Assembly (NCBI RefSeq): GCF_002245215.1
Contig: NZ_NPMR01000002.1
Location: 1,405,557-1,469,556 of the forward strand
Reading direction: 5' to 3'
From: Microbacterium sp. Yaish 1
Lineage (GTDB): Bacteria; Actinomycetota; Actinomycetes; Actinomycetales; Microbacteriaceae
Length of the DNA: 64,000 bases
Shown here piece by piece: positions 46,644 through 54,329 of this stretch. Below the pieces are notes generated by a model. The model saw only the letters and a program-made list of their open reading frames with translations, had not been told where the DNA came from and did no database searches. Positions within the stretch are counted from its first letter, which is position 1; every line of letters starts with the position of its first letter. Made by a program: the position numbers and the translations under genes.

Positions 46644-47945
46644 TCATCCGTTGAGGGTGATGTCCATCTGCGAGAAGAAGCGGTCGACGGCGTCGTCGAC
46701 GGTGATGGTGCCGAAGGCGAGCTCGGTGCCGAGCTTGCGGAACTCCTCCTCGATCGTGCCGTAGCCGACGATCGGCACGGGCGGGGCATCGCCGAGGCGG
46801 TCGGCGATCGACTCCTCGTACTCCTTGACCTGCTGGCTCAGCGGGTCGAGATCGGCCGCGTCGAGCGCGGTCTGCGAGGCCGGAAGCCCGCGGTTCGTGC
46901 CGAAGATCTCGCCCGACTGGGGCGAGTTCACGAGGAAGTTGACGAGCGTCGCCGCGGCGGCGGGGTGCTCGGTCTTCGCCGAGATCGTGTGGAGCATCGA
47001 GGGCTTGAGGTACAGGTCCTTCGCGCCCTCCTTCGTGACGGGCGGGGCGACGAGGCCGAGCTCGGTGTAGCCCTCGCCCAGGTTGCCGAGGTACCCGCCG
47101 CCGAAGTTGTCCCACGTCAGCTCGCTCGCCGTCAGCGCGGCGTCGAAGCCCGAGAGCGGCAGGGCCTCTTCGAGGCGCTGCTGCCCGATGACGGCACCGC
47201 TCTCGCGGAGCTCGGCGCCGTCCTCCCAGAACTGGGTCAGCCGTTCCTTGTCGAATCCGGGCTTGCCGTCCTCGTCGAACAGCTGCGAGCCCTCGGACCG
47301 GAGCTGCAGCTCGAAGTTCTGGATGCGGCCGGTGTAATCCGTGCCGCCCCAGTACGCACCGCCCGACGCGTCGGTGACGCTCGCGATCCACTCGGAGTAG
47401 TCGTCCCACGACCCGCCGGCGAAGTCGGCCACGCCCGCCTGCTCGAGCAGCTTCGGGTTGGTGAACATGCCCCACGCGTTCGTCGACGTCGCGATGCCGT
47501 AGGTCGTGTCGCCGACGACGCCGATGTCGAGGATGTTCTGCGGGAGCGCGTCGGTCTCGATGATGTCGCCGAGGTAGGGCTCGAGGTCGAGCAGCAGGTT
47601 GTTCTCGGAGTACTGGCGCAGGTACGAGTAGTCGAACTGCATGACATCCGGAAGCCCGCCGCCCGCGGCCTCGGTCTGACGCTTCTCCCAGAACTCCGGG
47701 AAGGTCAGGAAGGTCGCGTTGACCGTGATGTTCGGGTATTCCTCGTTGAACGCCTCGATGGCCTCGTTGTAGAGCTGCGCGCGAACGTCGTTGCCCCAGA
47801 ACGCCAGGTTCAGGGTGACCTTCTCGTCGGGGTCGAAGGTCGCGTCGGCGGCCGGGGTGGCACCGCCGGCGCAGCCCGCCAGGGTGAGCGCTGCGCCCGT
47901 CGCGATGGCGACCGTCGCCAGTGCCCGCTTTCTGCTGAACATCAT
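46644..47945 (-). CDS. extracellular solute-binding lipoprotein (CUT1 importer 3)
   Basis: A 433-residue sugar-binding lipoprotein. The signal peptide MMFSRKRALATVAIATGAAL ends in lipobox LAGC with Cys25. Mature motifs include VTLNLAFWGNDVRAQLYNEA and DVMQFDYSYLRQYSENNLLL, typical of family 1 binding proteins. GAGAGGA precedes the tandem ATGs. The promoter region carries a LacI-type operator and a GAAACGTTTC palindrome. The ligand is unknown. Confidence 0.93.
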   Translation of the reverse strand: MMFSRKRALATVAIATGAALTLAGCAGGATPAADATFDPDEKVTLNLAFWGNDVRAQLYNEAIEAFNEEYPNITVNATFLTFPEFWEKRQTEAAGGGLPDVMQFDYSYLRQYSENNLLLDLEPYLGDIIETDALPQNILDIGVVGDTTYGIATSTNAWGMFTNPKLLEQAGVADFAGGSWDDYSEWIASVTDASGGAYWGGTDYTGRIQNFELQLRSEGSQLFDEDGKPGFDKERLTQFWEDGAELRESGAVIGQQRLEEALPLSGFDAALTASELTWDNFGGGYLGNLGEGYTELGLVAPPVTKEGAKDLYLKPSMLHTISAKTEHPAAAATLVNFLVNSPQSGEIFGTNRGLPASQTALDAADLDPLSQQVKEYEESIADRLGDAPPVPIVGYGTIEEEFRKLGTELAFGTITVDDAVDRFFSQMDITLNG

Positions 47946-48027
47946 TGTCCTCTCTGCCGAACGTCGTCGTCTCGGTGCGCGCGAACGTCCATTGTCCGTG
48001 TGTGCAGGTGCGCGCCCGCCCGCAGTC

Positions 48028-48075
48028 GGGAAAGCGCTTGCCGGTAACGGTACTACGCGATGAAACGTTTCGCAA
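48028..48075 (-). promoter_or_regulatory. promoter with LacI-type operator of the third importer operon
   Basis: On the minus strand TTGCGA (48075 to 48070), a 17-bp spacer and TACCGT (48052 to 48047) form a promoter like that of importer 2. Just downstream lies GGAAAGCGCTTGCC (plus-strand reading, 48029-48042), the recurrent operator. The perfect palindrome GAAACGTTTC (48062-48071) overlaps the -35 and spacer, and GTTACCGG (48117-48124) lies further upstream. Three different candidate operators suggest multiple inputs. About 80 nt of leader precedes the ATG. Confidence 0.62.
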
Positions 48076-48126
48076 GGAACTCGGGCCGACCGATTCCCAC
48101 CCGTGATCTCGCGACTGTTACCGGTC

Positions 48127-49080
48127 TCAGTGCATCGGTTCAGCCTCGCACACCAGGCGGTCGGCGTCGACACGCAGCCGCACCCGGTAGACGGCGCACC
48201 GCCGGGCTTCGACGTCGTCCGCGGCGGCCCCGTCACCACCGGCATCCGGAGTGGTGGCCGGCTGCGCGAAGAAGTAGTACCAGAGCGTGTCACCGTCGCG
48301 GACCGGGGCGCCGTGGTGCCCGAATCCCCGGCCGGGCACGGCGCCGGCACCGAGCACGACGTCATCGGGACCGCCCTGCCGGCCCCAGTGGACGGCGTCG
48401 TCCGAGACGAAGACGCCCATCCCCCGCCACTCGTCGACGATCATCCACCACCTCCCGTCGAGCTCGAAGGCGCTAGGGCCCTCGTGCGGACGCCCGCCGA
48501 TCGCGACGCCTCCGTCGCGCCACGACTCGAGGTCGTCCGACACGGCGACGCGGGTGATCGAGTCGGAAGCCTCGTCCTTGTACCAGAGCCGCCACCTCGC
48601 GTCGGGGCCGCGGGCGACGCCGGCGTCGATGACGCGGTCGCTCGCGAGATCGAGTGGTCCGAGGCGGCGCCACGACGCGAGGTCGGACGAGCGGTACGCG
48701 ACGATCGTGCGGGCATGACCCGGCCAGCGGTCGGGCACACCGTCGATCTCGGTCAGATACATCCGCCATCCGGTTCCGTCGAACACGACCTCGGGCGCCC
48801 AGTGGGTGCGGTAGACGTCGGCCGGAGGCGGCCCGGCGGTCAGTTCGAGCCCGCCGGCATCCGGTTCGAGCGTGCCCGCGTAGTGCCAATCGAGCCCGTC
48901 GCGCGATCGCGCGACGCCGATGCGCGAGCCGTGCACCCACGAGACGCCCGGCCCCGGGTCGGGATGCGTCGCCCGCCGCTGCGTGTAGAACATCCACCAG
49001 CCGCGGCCGCCCGGCTCGATGACGACGACCGGATCGGTCGCCCCGTCGTACACCGGGTCGCGGTAGATCTCCCTGAGCAT
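48127..49080 (-). CDS. GH43-like five-bladed beta-propeller glycosidase
   Basis: A 317-residue protein with the repeat pattern of five-bladed beta-propeller glycosidases (GH43/GH117-like). Candidate catalytic acids lie in DGATDPVVVIEP (Asp near the N-terminus), HWAPEVVFDGTGWRMYLTEI, and HEGPSAFELDGRWWMIVDEW (Glu). There is no signal peptide, so it is cytoplasmic. AGGAG precedes the ATG. It is followed by importer 3 after an intergenic region with its own promoter. The family clan is likely, but the exact family and linkage are uncertain. Confidence 0.72.
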   Translation of the reverse strand: MLREIYRDPVYDGATDPVVVIEPGGRGWWMFYTQRRATHPDPGPGVSWVHGSRIGVARSRDGLDWHYAGTLEPDAGGLELTAGPPPADVYRTHWAPEVVFDGTGWRMYLTEIDGVPDRWPGHARTIVAYRSSDLASWRRLGPLDLASDRVIDAGVARGPDARWRLWYKDEASDSITRVAVSDDLESWRDGGVAIGGRPHEGPSAFELDGRWWMIVDEWRGMGVFVSDDAVHWGRQGGPDDVVLGAGAVPGRGFGHHGAPVRDGDTLWYYFFAQPATTPDAGGDGAAADDVEARRCAVYRVRLRVDADRLVCEAEPMH

Positions 49081-49111
49081 GAGTTCTCCTGTCTTGTCCC
49101 CGTTTCCTCCC

Positions 49112-49173
49112 GTCGAGTCGCCAGGAAGTGCGGATGCGGGGGTGCCGACATCCGCACTTCCTGGCGAGTCGAC
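49112..49173. repeat. long near-perfect palindrome between GH43-like and ABC exporter genes
   Basis: Two 25-bp arms (49112-49136 and 49149-49173) are inverted repeats with one mismatch, around a 12-nt loop. The shared core is CGCCAGGAAGTGCGGATG. It is GC-rich and has no U-run, so a classical terminator is not obvious. It sits downstream of the exporter gene and upstream of the GH43-like gene, both on the minus strand. It could be a dispersed palindromic repeat, a cruciform or a read-through barrier. Confidence 0.75.
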
Positions 49174-49193
49174 GGGCGTTGGGGGGTGGGGGG

Positions 49194-50960
49194 TCAGGAC
49201 TGGGTGGCGTGAAGGTGGGCGTAGCGGCCGGCGGCGGCCAGCAGATCGTCGTGCGAGCCCTGCTCGACGATGCGCCCGCGCTCGAGGACGACGATGCGAT
49301 CGGCCTGACGGATCGTCGAGAGACGGTGAGCGACGACGAGGGTCGTGCGCCCGGTCATGAGTCGCGCGAGCGCTTCTTTCACGAGCTCCTCCGACTCGGG
49401 ATCGAGCGCCGAGGTCGCCTCATCCAGCAGCAGGATGCGGGGGTCGCGGACGAGCGCCCGCGCGATCGCGAGCCGCTGACGCTGCCCGCCCGACAGGCGC
49501 GCTCCCCGCTCGCCGACCACGGTGTCCCAGCCCTCCGGCTGGTCGCTGACGAACTCCCACGCGTTCGCGGCCCGCAGCGCCCGCTCGATGCGCTCATCGG
49601 AGACGTCGGGCAGCCCGTAGGCGACGTTCTCGCGGATCGTGCCCTCGAAGAGCACCGACTCCTGCGGCACGACCGAGACGGAGCGGCGCACCGAGCGCAG
49701 GTCGAGCTCCTGCACGTCGGCCCCGTCGATCGTCAGCCGCCCGCTCGTCGCGCGAACGAACCCGAGCACGAGGTTGAGCAGCGTGGACTTTCCCGATCCC
49801 GACGAGCCCACGAACGCGTAGGTGCGGCCCGCGGGGATGTGCAGGTCGATCTCGTGCAGCGCGTCGTCGCTCGCCCCCGCGTAGCGGTGGCTGGCGCGCT
49901 CGAGGCGGATGTCGCCGACGACGCGATCCACGCGGCGCTTGCCCTCGTTCTGCTCGAGGTCGGGCTCCTGCAGCACCTCGGCGATGGAGCGCACCGATTC
50001 GAGTCCGCGCGCGCCGACCGGGATGAGCATGAGCAGCTGGGTGAGCCCCTGGGTGAGCAGCGTGAAATAGGTCGAGAGCAGCACGACCTCGCCGGGAGAG
50101 ATCGGCAGGATGCCGGTGAGCGAGAACACCGCGGCGAGCACGAGGCATCCGACGCCGAGCAGCTGCATCGCCACCCACGAGATCGAGGCGACGTGGCCGT
50201 TCAGCATGTCGAGGTGCAGCCCCGCGCGCCTCACCCCCTCGGCGCCGCGCGAGACGCGGGTGACAGCCGTCTCCTCGAGGCCGTGCGCGCGGGTGACCGG
50301 GATGAGCGAGGCCATCTCCCCCACGCGCGCCGAGAACACCTCGACCTCGCGCCGGAAGACGGCGTTGCGCTCGCGCGAGCGGTTGCGCATGCCGTAGCGG
50401 ATGCCGATCGCGATCGGCACCGCGAGCGCGTAGACCGGCAGGAACTGGGGCACCGCGATCGCGGTCATCGTGAGGGCGCCGATCATCACCATCGTCGCCG
50501 AGAGCAGCGGGTGCGTGACCTGCTGCAGCATGAGCTCGACATTCTCGACATCGCGCACGACCTTGGTCTGCACGATCGACGAGCTGACGCGGGAGTGATA
50601 TCCGATCGACAGGCTCTGCAGCCGCGCGGCGAGCGCGTTGCGCAGGTCGGCGCCGGTGTCGCGCACGACGGTCATGAAGCTGCGCGTGTAGAGGATGTGG
50701 TTCGGGTAGTTCTGCAGCAGCAGGGCGGCGGCAAGCAGGAACCATCCGATGACCGCCGAGACCTCACCCCCGCTCGCGACGATGTCGATGATGGCCGCCG
50801 TGATGACCGGCAGGAACCACATCGGGATCTCTTTCAGCGCGAAGGCGCCGATCGCGATGCTCATGCGTCCGGGGCGCCGCGCGAGCAGCCGCAGGACGGA
50901 TCGAGCCGGACGAGCGCCGTCGATCAGATCCGCGGGACGGGAAAGCGGTTTCCGAGCCAC
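49194..50960 (-). CDS. ABC exporter, fused membrane and ATPase domains
   Basis: A 588-residue half-transporter of the multidrug/peptide exporter class. Residues 30-330 are the six-helix membrane domain. The ATPase domain has Walker A GSSGSGKST (385-393), signature LSGGQ (489-493), and Walker B ILLLDEATS (509-517) with Glu514, then AHRLSTI. It should work as a homodimer, since no partner gene is adjacent. The GTG start has no ribosome-binding site but lies 7 nt from a -10 element, suggesting a leaderless transcript. Substrate unknown; export of a toxic sugar or drug is possible. Confidence 0.93.
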   Translation of the reverse strand: MARKPLSRPADLIDGARPARSVLRLLARRPGRMSIAIGAFALKEIPMWFLPVITAAIIDIVASGGEVSAVIGWFLLAAALLLQNYPNHILYTRSFMTVVRDTGADLRNALAARLQSLSIGYHSRVSSSIVQTKVVRDVENVELMLQQVTHPLLSATMVMIGALTMTAIAVPQFLPVYALAVPIAIGIRYGMRNRSRERNAVFRREVEVFSARVGEMASLIPVTRAHGLEETAVTRVSRGAEGVRRAGLHLDMLNGHVASISWVAMQLLGVGCLVLAAVFSLTGILPISPGEVVLLSTYFTLLTQGLTQLLMLIPVGARGLESVRSIAEVLQEPDLEQNEGKRRVDRVVGDIRLERASHRYAGASDDALHEIDLHIPAGRTYAFVGSSGSGKSTLLNLVLGFVRATSGRLTIDGADVQELDLRSVRRSVSVVPQESVLFEGTIRENVAYGLPDVSDERIERALRAANAWEFVSDQPEGWDTVVGERGARLSGGQRQRLAIARALVRDPRILLLDEATSALDPESEELVKEALARLMTGRTTLVVAHRLSTIRQADRIVVLERGRIVEQGSHDDLLAAAGRYAHLHATQS

Positions 50961-50995
50961 GGGTCCATGCTAGACGCAGGTCGCGCGGCCGCAAA
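50937..50995 (-). promoter_or_regulatory. leaderless promoter and operator-like palindrome at exporter start
   Basis: On the minus strand TTTGCG (50995 to 50990), a 17-bp spacer and TAGCAT (50972 to 50967) place the transcription start about 7 nt downstream, at the GTG start codon (50960). The first codons contain GGAAAGCGGTTTCC (plus-strand reading, about 50940-50953), one base from the recurrent AAGCGCTT-type operator core. Whether a repressor binds there is uncertain. Confidence 0.45.
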
Positions 50996-51009
50996 CCCCG
51001 CAGCGCGGA

Positions 51010-51753
51010 TCAGCCGGCCCCCTGCGCGATGCGGTCGACGAAGAGCTGCGTCGCCTGCGGCACGTAGTCCGCGCTCGTCTCGGGATCCCATCCCACGAGG
51101 GCGAGCACATTCTGCCCCGTGCGCACCGTCGCGCCGACGAGGGCGAACGGCGACCCGCCGACGTCTCCGGTCACGCGCCACCCCTGCACGTCATCTGCTC
51201 CGGTCACGGCGAGATCGAACGGTTCGACCGTGGTCGTGACCGGCGCCCCCTGCATCGCGAACAGCTCCTGCCCGTCCGCGCAGCGCGCGATCGCGTCCTC
51301 CGCCTGGGCCACGAGCCCCTCGGCGGTCGCATCGTCGGGCGCCGAGGCCACGACAGCCGTCATCGACCGGTCATTGCTCGTGCCCCACTCGACGGCGTCG
51401 CCGGCCGATTCCCACCCGGCACCGAAGGGAGCGAGGCACGCGGCATCCGACACCGTCAGCCCGGGATAGATCGACTCGAGCATCGCGGCGATCGTGTCGT
51501 ACTGGGCGGGGCGGAACTGGATGCGGCTGAACAGGTCGGCGAGCTGGCCACGATCGAGCGCGCCGGATGCCGCGGCCGGCGTCGATGCCGACGGGGACGG
51601 CGACGCGGCGGAGGCCTCGGGCGCGGCGCTCGGGGCCGCTTCACTCTGATCACCCGCCGGGGTGCAGCCCGTCAGCGCTGCGAGACCGAGGGCCGCCGCC
51701 ACCAGGCCTGCGCTCAGGCGAGTGCGCGAGATGCGGGATGCGGATGATGCCAT
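51010..51753 (-). CDS. hypothetical lipoprotein
   Basis: A 247-residue secreted lipoprotein: signal peptide, lipobox LTGC with Cys30, then an Ala/Ser/Pro-rich linker (residues 33-65) and a soluble domain. The domain resembles actinobacterial surface lipoproteins that bind small ligands or have no known role (QFRPAQYDTIAAMLESIYPG; NVLALVGWDPETSADYVPQA). Two cysteines (in DAACLAPFG and IARCADGQE) may form a disulfide. GAGGAG precedes the ATG. No functional assignment is possible from context. Confidence 0.85.
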   Translation of the reverse strand: MASSASRISRTRLSAGLVAAALGLAALTGCTPAGDQSEAAPSAAPEASAASPSPSASTPAAASGALDRGQLADLFSRIQFRPAQYDTIAAMLESIYPGLTVSDAACLAPFGAGWESAGDAVEWGTSNDRSMTAVVASAPDDATAEGLVAQAEDAIARCADGQELFAMQGAPVTTTVEPFDLAVTGADDVQGWRVTGDVGGSPFALVGATVRTGQNVLALVGWDPETSADYVPQATQLFVDRIAQGAG

Positions 51754-51908
51754 GGCGGTTCTCCTCGGATCGGTGTGCCTCGACGCTAACGCGTACCGGC
51801 CGGCCCCGCCCTGGGCAGCGCTCCCCATCGACCCCCCGTGCGGCCTACCGTAGGGTGTCGCTTCACCGCATCCTCCCGCGAGACCCGGAAGCATTCCGGA
51901 AGACCTGC

Positions 51909-51925
51909 GGGAAAGCGCTTGCTGG
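51909..51925 (+). promoter_or_regulatory. LacI-type operator upstream of the Gfo/Idh-DUF6807 gene
   Basis: GGGAAAGCGCTTGCTGG contains the AAAGCGCTTGC core of the window's recurrent operator. It lies 30 bp before the ATG at 51955. A possible -10 CATGAT follows at 51926-51931, but the -35 is not clear. It links this stand-alone gene to the same regulon as the 15780 operon and importers 2 and 3. Confidence 0.6.
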
Positions 51926-51954
51926 CATGATGGGAGCGACGTCAGGAGAATCGG

Positions 51955-53937
51955 ATGCCACGCACCACCACCATCGCCCTCGTCGGCGTCCACGGCTACG
52001 GAACCGTGCACCTCGACAACCTCCGCCGCCTGGGCGATCGCGTGCGGCTCGTCGCGGCAGCCGACCCCCGTCCGCCCGAGCCGGGGGCCCTGCCCGAAGA
52101 GACGCGCGTCTTCCCCGACCTGCCGTCGCTGCTCGCCGCGACCGACGACATCGACGTCGTCATCGTCGCGACCCCGCTGCACACCCACCTCGAGCTCGCG
52201 CGCACGGTCGTCGACCGCGGGATCGACCTCTACCTCGAGAAGCCGCCCGTCCTGACCCTCGCCGACCTCCGCGTGCTCGAGGGCGCCGCCGGGAGATCGG
52301 GCGCGCGCGTGCAGGTGGGCTTCCAGAGTCTGGGATCGCGAGCGCTCCGAGCCTTCGCCGAGGACCGCTTCGACCTCGGCCCCGTCCGGGCCATCGGGGC
52401 GGTCGGGCTCTGGGCACGTGACCGCGCCTACTGGGAGCGCAGCCGGTGGGCCGGGCGCCGCGAGCTCGACGGCGTCGCCGTCGTCGACGGGGTCACGACC
52501 AACCCGCTCGCCCACGCGACCGCCACCGCTCTCGCGATCGCCGGCACGACAGCCGTCGCCGACATCACGCAGGTCACCGCCGATCTCTACCGCGCCAATG
52601 CCATCGAGGGCGATGACACGAGTCTGCTGCGCGTGTCCACGACCCGCGGCATCCGCGTCACCGCGGGACTCACGCTCTGCGCCGACGAGCAGGTCGACCC
52701 GTACGTCGAGGTGCATGGCCGCCGCCGCTCCGCACGCTTCTTCTACACGGAGGACATCGTCGAGGTCGATGGCCGCAGCGAGCGCTTCGAGCGCGACGAC
52801 CTGTTCGAGAACCTTCTCGATCATCGCGACGACGGCGTCGCGCTGCTCTCGCCCCTGTCCGCCTCCGGCGCGTTCGTCGCGGTCATCGATGCCGTGGGAC
52901 GCACCGCGCCGCACCGGATCGACCCCGCGTTCGTCAGCCCGCGCGGCGAGGGCCCCGGCCGGCGGCTGGTCGTGGACGGCATCGAGGATGCGATCGTCCG
53001 CGCCGTCGACGCCGAGGCGACGTTCGAGGAACTGCACCTGCCGTGGGCGCGGCGCACGGTCCCCGAGGTCGTGCTGACCCTGCCGGGCGAGGGCTCGGGC
53101 ACCGGTGTCGGCACGGGCATGCCGCTCGCGGAGCTCGTCGACGGCGGCGACGCGGCCCGCTCGTCGAGCCCGCGCCCGTACCTGCATCCGCTGCGCACCC
53201 CGGGTGGCGTGATCGTGACGGATCACCACCCCGCCGACCACGACTGGCACCTCGGCGTCAGCGTCGCACTGCAGGATGTCGACGGCACGAACTTCTGGGG
53301 CGGTCGCACGTACACCCCGGGCGAGGACTACATCTGGCGAGACGACCACGGGCGCATCGACATCGCTCGCGTCGAGCGCATCGCCGCCGGCGCGGTTCTC
53401 GATCTGCGCTGGATCGGCCCCGACGGCGGCAACGTGCTGCGCGAGCGCCGCGAGCTGAGGGTGCTGCACCGCGACGACCGCGCCGCCGTCATCGAGTTGT
53501 CGTTCGAGCTCTCGCCCGCGGCTGATCGCACCGTGATGCTCGGAGGGCCGGGCAGCAACGGGCGTGCGGGAGGCGGCTACGGCGGGCTGACCTGGCGGTT
53601 GCCCGCTTGCAGCGACGTCGACGTGCGCACACCCTCGGCCCGCGGCGAGGAGGCCGTGCACGGAACGGTCGCGCCGTGGCTCGCGTGGTCGGGGGCCTTC
53701 GCCGACCCGACCGGCGGCGGGCCGGCCGAGGCCACCGTGGGGCTGGCGGCCGCCGACGAACCGTCCGCCGCGGATCCGTGGTTCGTCCGCGCGGCAGACT
53801 ACCCCGGCATCGGCGCGGCGCTCACCTGGGACCGCGCGGTCGCGGCTTCCCCGGCCGCCGCGGTCCGGCGCGCGTACCGGCTGCTCGTCGCCGACGGCCG
53901 CCTGACCGACGCGGACGTGGCAGCGCTCCTCGCCTGA
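51955..53937 (+). CDS. Gfo/Idh/MocA oxidoreductase fused to DUF6807 (PmoA-like) domain
   Basis: A 660-residue two-domain protein. Residues 1-345 are a Gfo/Idh/MocA NAD(P)-dependent dehydrogenase, with IALVGVHGYGTVHL (7-20) and the family lysine K96 in YLEKPPVL. From about residue 365 it is a beta-rich DUF6807 domain (RPYLHPLRTPGGVIVTDHHP; DHDWHLGVSVALQDVDGTNF), a family often mislabelled methane oxygenase PmoA and found in sugar clusters. AGGAG precedes the ATG. The combination suggests coupled oxidation and processing of one sugar. The role of DUF6807 is unknown. Confidence 0.85.
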   Translation: MPRTTTIALVGVHGYGTVHLDNLRRLGDRVRLVAAADPRPPEPGALPEETRVFPDLPSLLAATDDIDVVIVATPLHTHLELARTVVDRGIDLYLEKPPVLTLADLRVLEGAAGRSGARVQVGFQSLGSRALRAFAEDRFDLGPVRAIGAVGLWARDRAYWERSRWAGRRELDGVAVVDGVTTNPLAHATATALAIAGTTAVADITQVTADLYRANAIEGDDTSLLRVSTTRGIRVTAGLTLCADEQVDPYVEVHGRRRSARFFYTEDIVEVDGRSERFERDDLFENLLDHRDDGVALLSPLSASGAFVAVIDAVGRTAPHRIDPAFVSPRGEGPGRRLVVDGIEDAIVRAVDAEATFEELHLPWARRTVPEVVLTLPGEGSGTGVGTGMPLAELVDGGDAARSSSPRPYLHPLRTPGGVIVTDHHPADHDWHLGVSVALQDVDGTNFWGGRTYTPGEDYIWRDDHGRIDIARVERIAAGAVLDLRWIGPDGGNVLRERRELRVLHRDDRAAVIELSFELSPAADRTVMLGGPGSNGRAGGGYGGLTWRLPACSDVDVRTPSARGEEAVHGTVAPWLAWSGAFADPTGGGPAEATVGLAAADEPSAADPWFVRAADYPGIGAALTWDRAVAASPAAAVRRAYRLLVADGRLTDADVAALLA

Positions 53938-53947
53938 CCCGCGCGCG

Positions 53948-54217
53948 TCAGGACGCGTCATGCCAGCGGCGCTCGAACTCCTCCGCGCTGATGACGGTCG
54001 TGAACTCGGTGTCGTCGAGCTCCTGAGCGGTCGACGGCTGGTCGGAGAGCATCCCCTGATCGTCGACGACGACCGCGCCGGCACCATATCGCCGAGGACC
54101 CGCGGGGTGGTCGTCGATCTGCCGCACGACCCACCAGAGCCCGTCGTCGTCGGCCTCGAGCTCCTGATACTGCGCGAAACCCGCCAGATCAGCGTCGACG
54201 AGAAGGTAACGAGCCAT
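53948..54217 (-). CDS. small acidic hypothetical protein
   Basis: An 89-residue acidic protein (MARYLLVDADLAGFAQYQEL at the start), with no membrane segment or recognised domain. Codon use fits the neighbours. It converges on the preceding fusion gene: the two stop codons pair in a short stem, CCTGAC (53933-53938) with GTCAGG (53947-53952). The start at 54217 is chosen over an earlier GTG-type extension because the protein begins cleanly there; the ribosome-binding site is weak. It may be a real conserved small protein, with moderate certainty. Confidence 0.6.
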   Translation of the reverse strand: MARYLLVDADLAGFAQYQELEADDDGLWWVVRQIDDHPAGPRRYGAGAVVVDDQGMLSDQPSTAQELDDTEFTTVISAEEFERRWHDAS

Positions 54218-54313
54218 AGCCCCATCATCGCCCGACGGGGGTGGATGCGTCACGCCCATGCGTGGACCGGGTGCCGACAGTCAGGACGCGATGTCAGAGG
54301 TCCATGGCAACAT

Positions 54314-54329
54314 TAGAACATGCGTTCGA
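54314..54329 (+). promoter_or_regulatory. LexA-type SOS box over the DUF222/HNH start codon
   Basis: TAGAACATGCGTTCGA matches the actinobacterial LexA consensus TCGAAC-N4-GTTCGA at nearly every conserved position, with a perfect GAAC-N4-GTTC core. The ATG of the DUF222/HNH gene (54320) lies inside the box, so LexA binding would block a leaderless or very short-leader transcript. DNA-damage induction is the likely consequence. Confidence 0.65.

Noticed and set aside
51955..53937. Methane oxygenase (PmoA) function
   Set aside because: The C-terminal domain is the DUF6807 family often mislabelled PmoA. It is soluble and fused to a sugar dehydrogenase, unlike membrane methane monooxygenase.
51010..54228. 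1,072-codon minus-strand frame
   Set aside because: Only the C-terminal 247 residues form a coherent lipoprotein with a signal peptide. The rest lies opposite the Gfo/Idh-DUF6807 gene and is compositionally a shadow.
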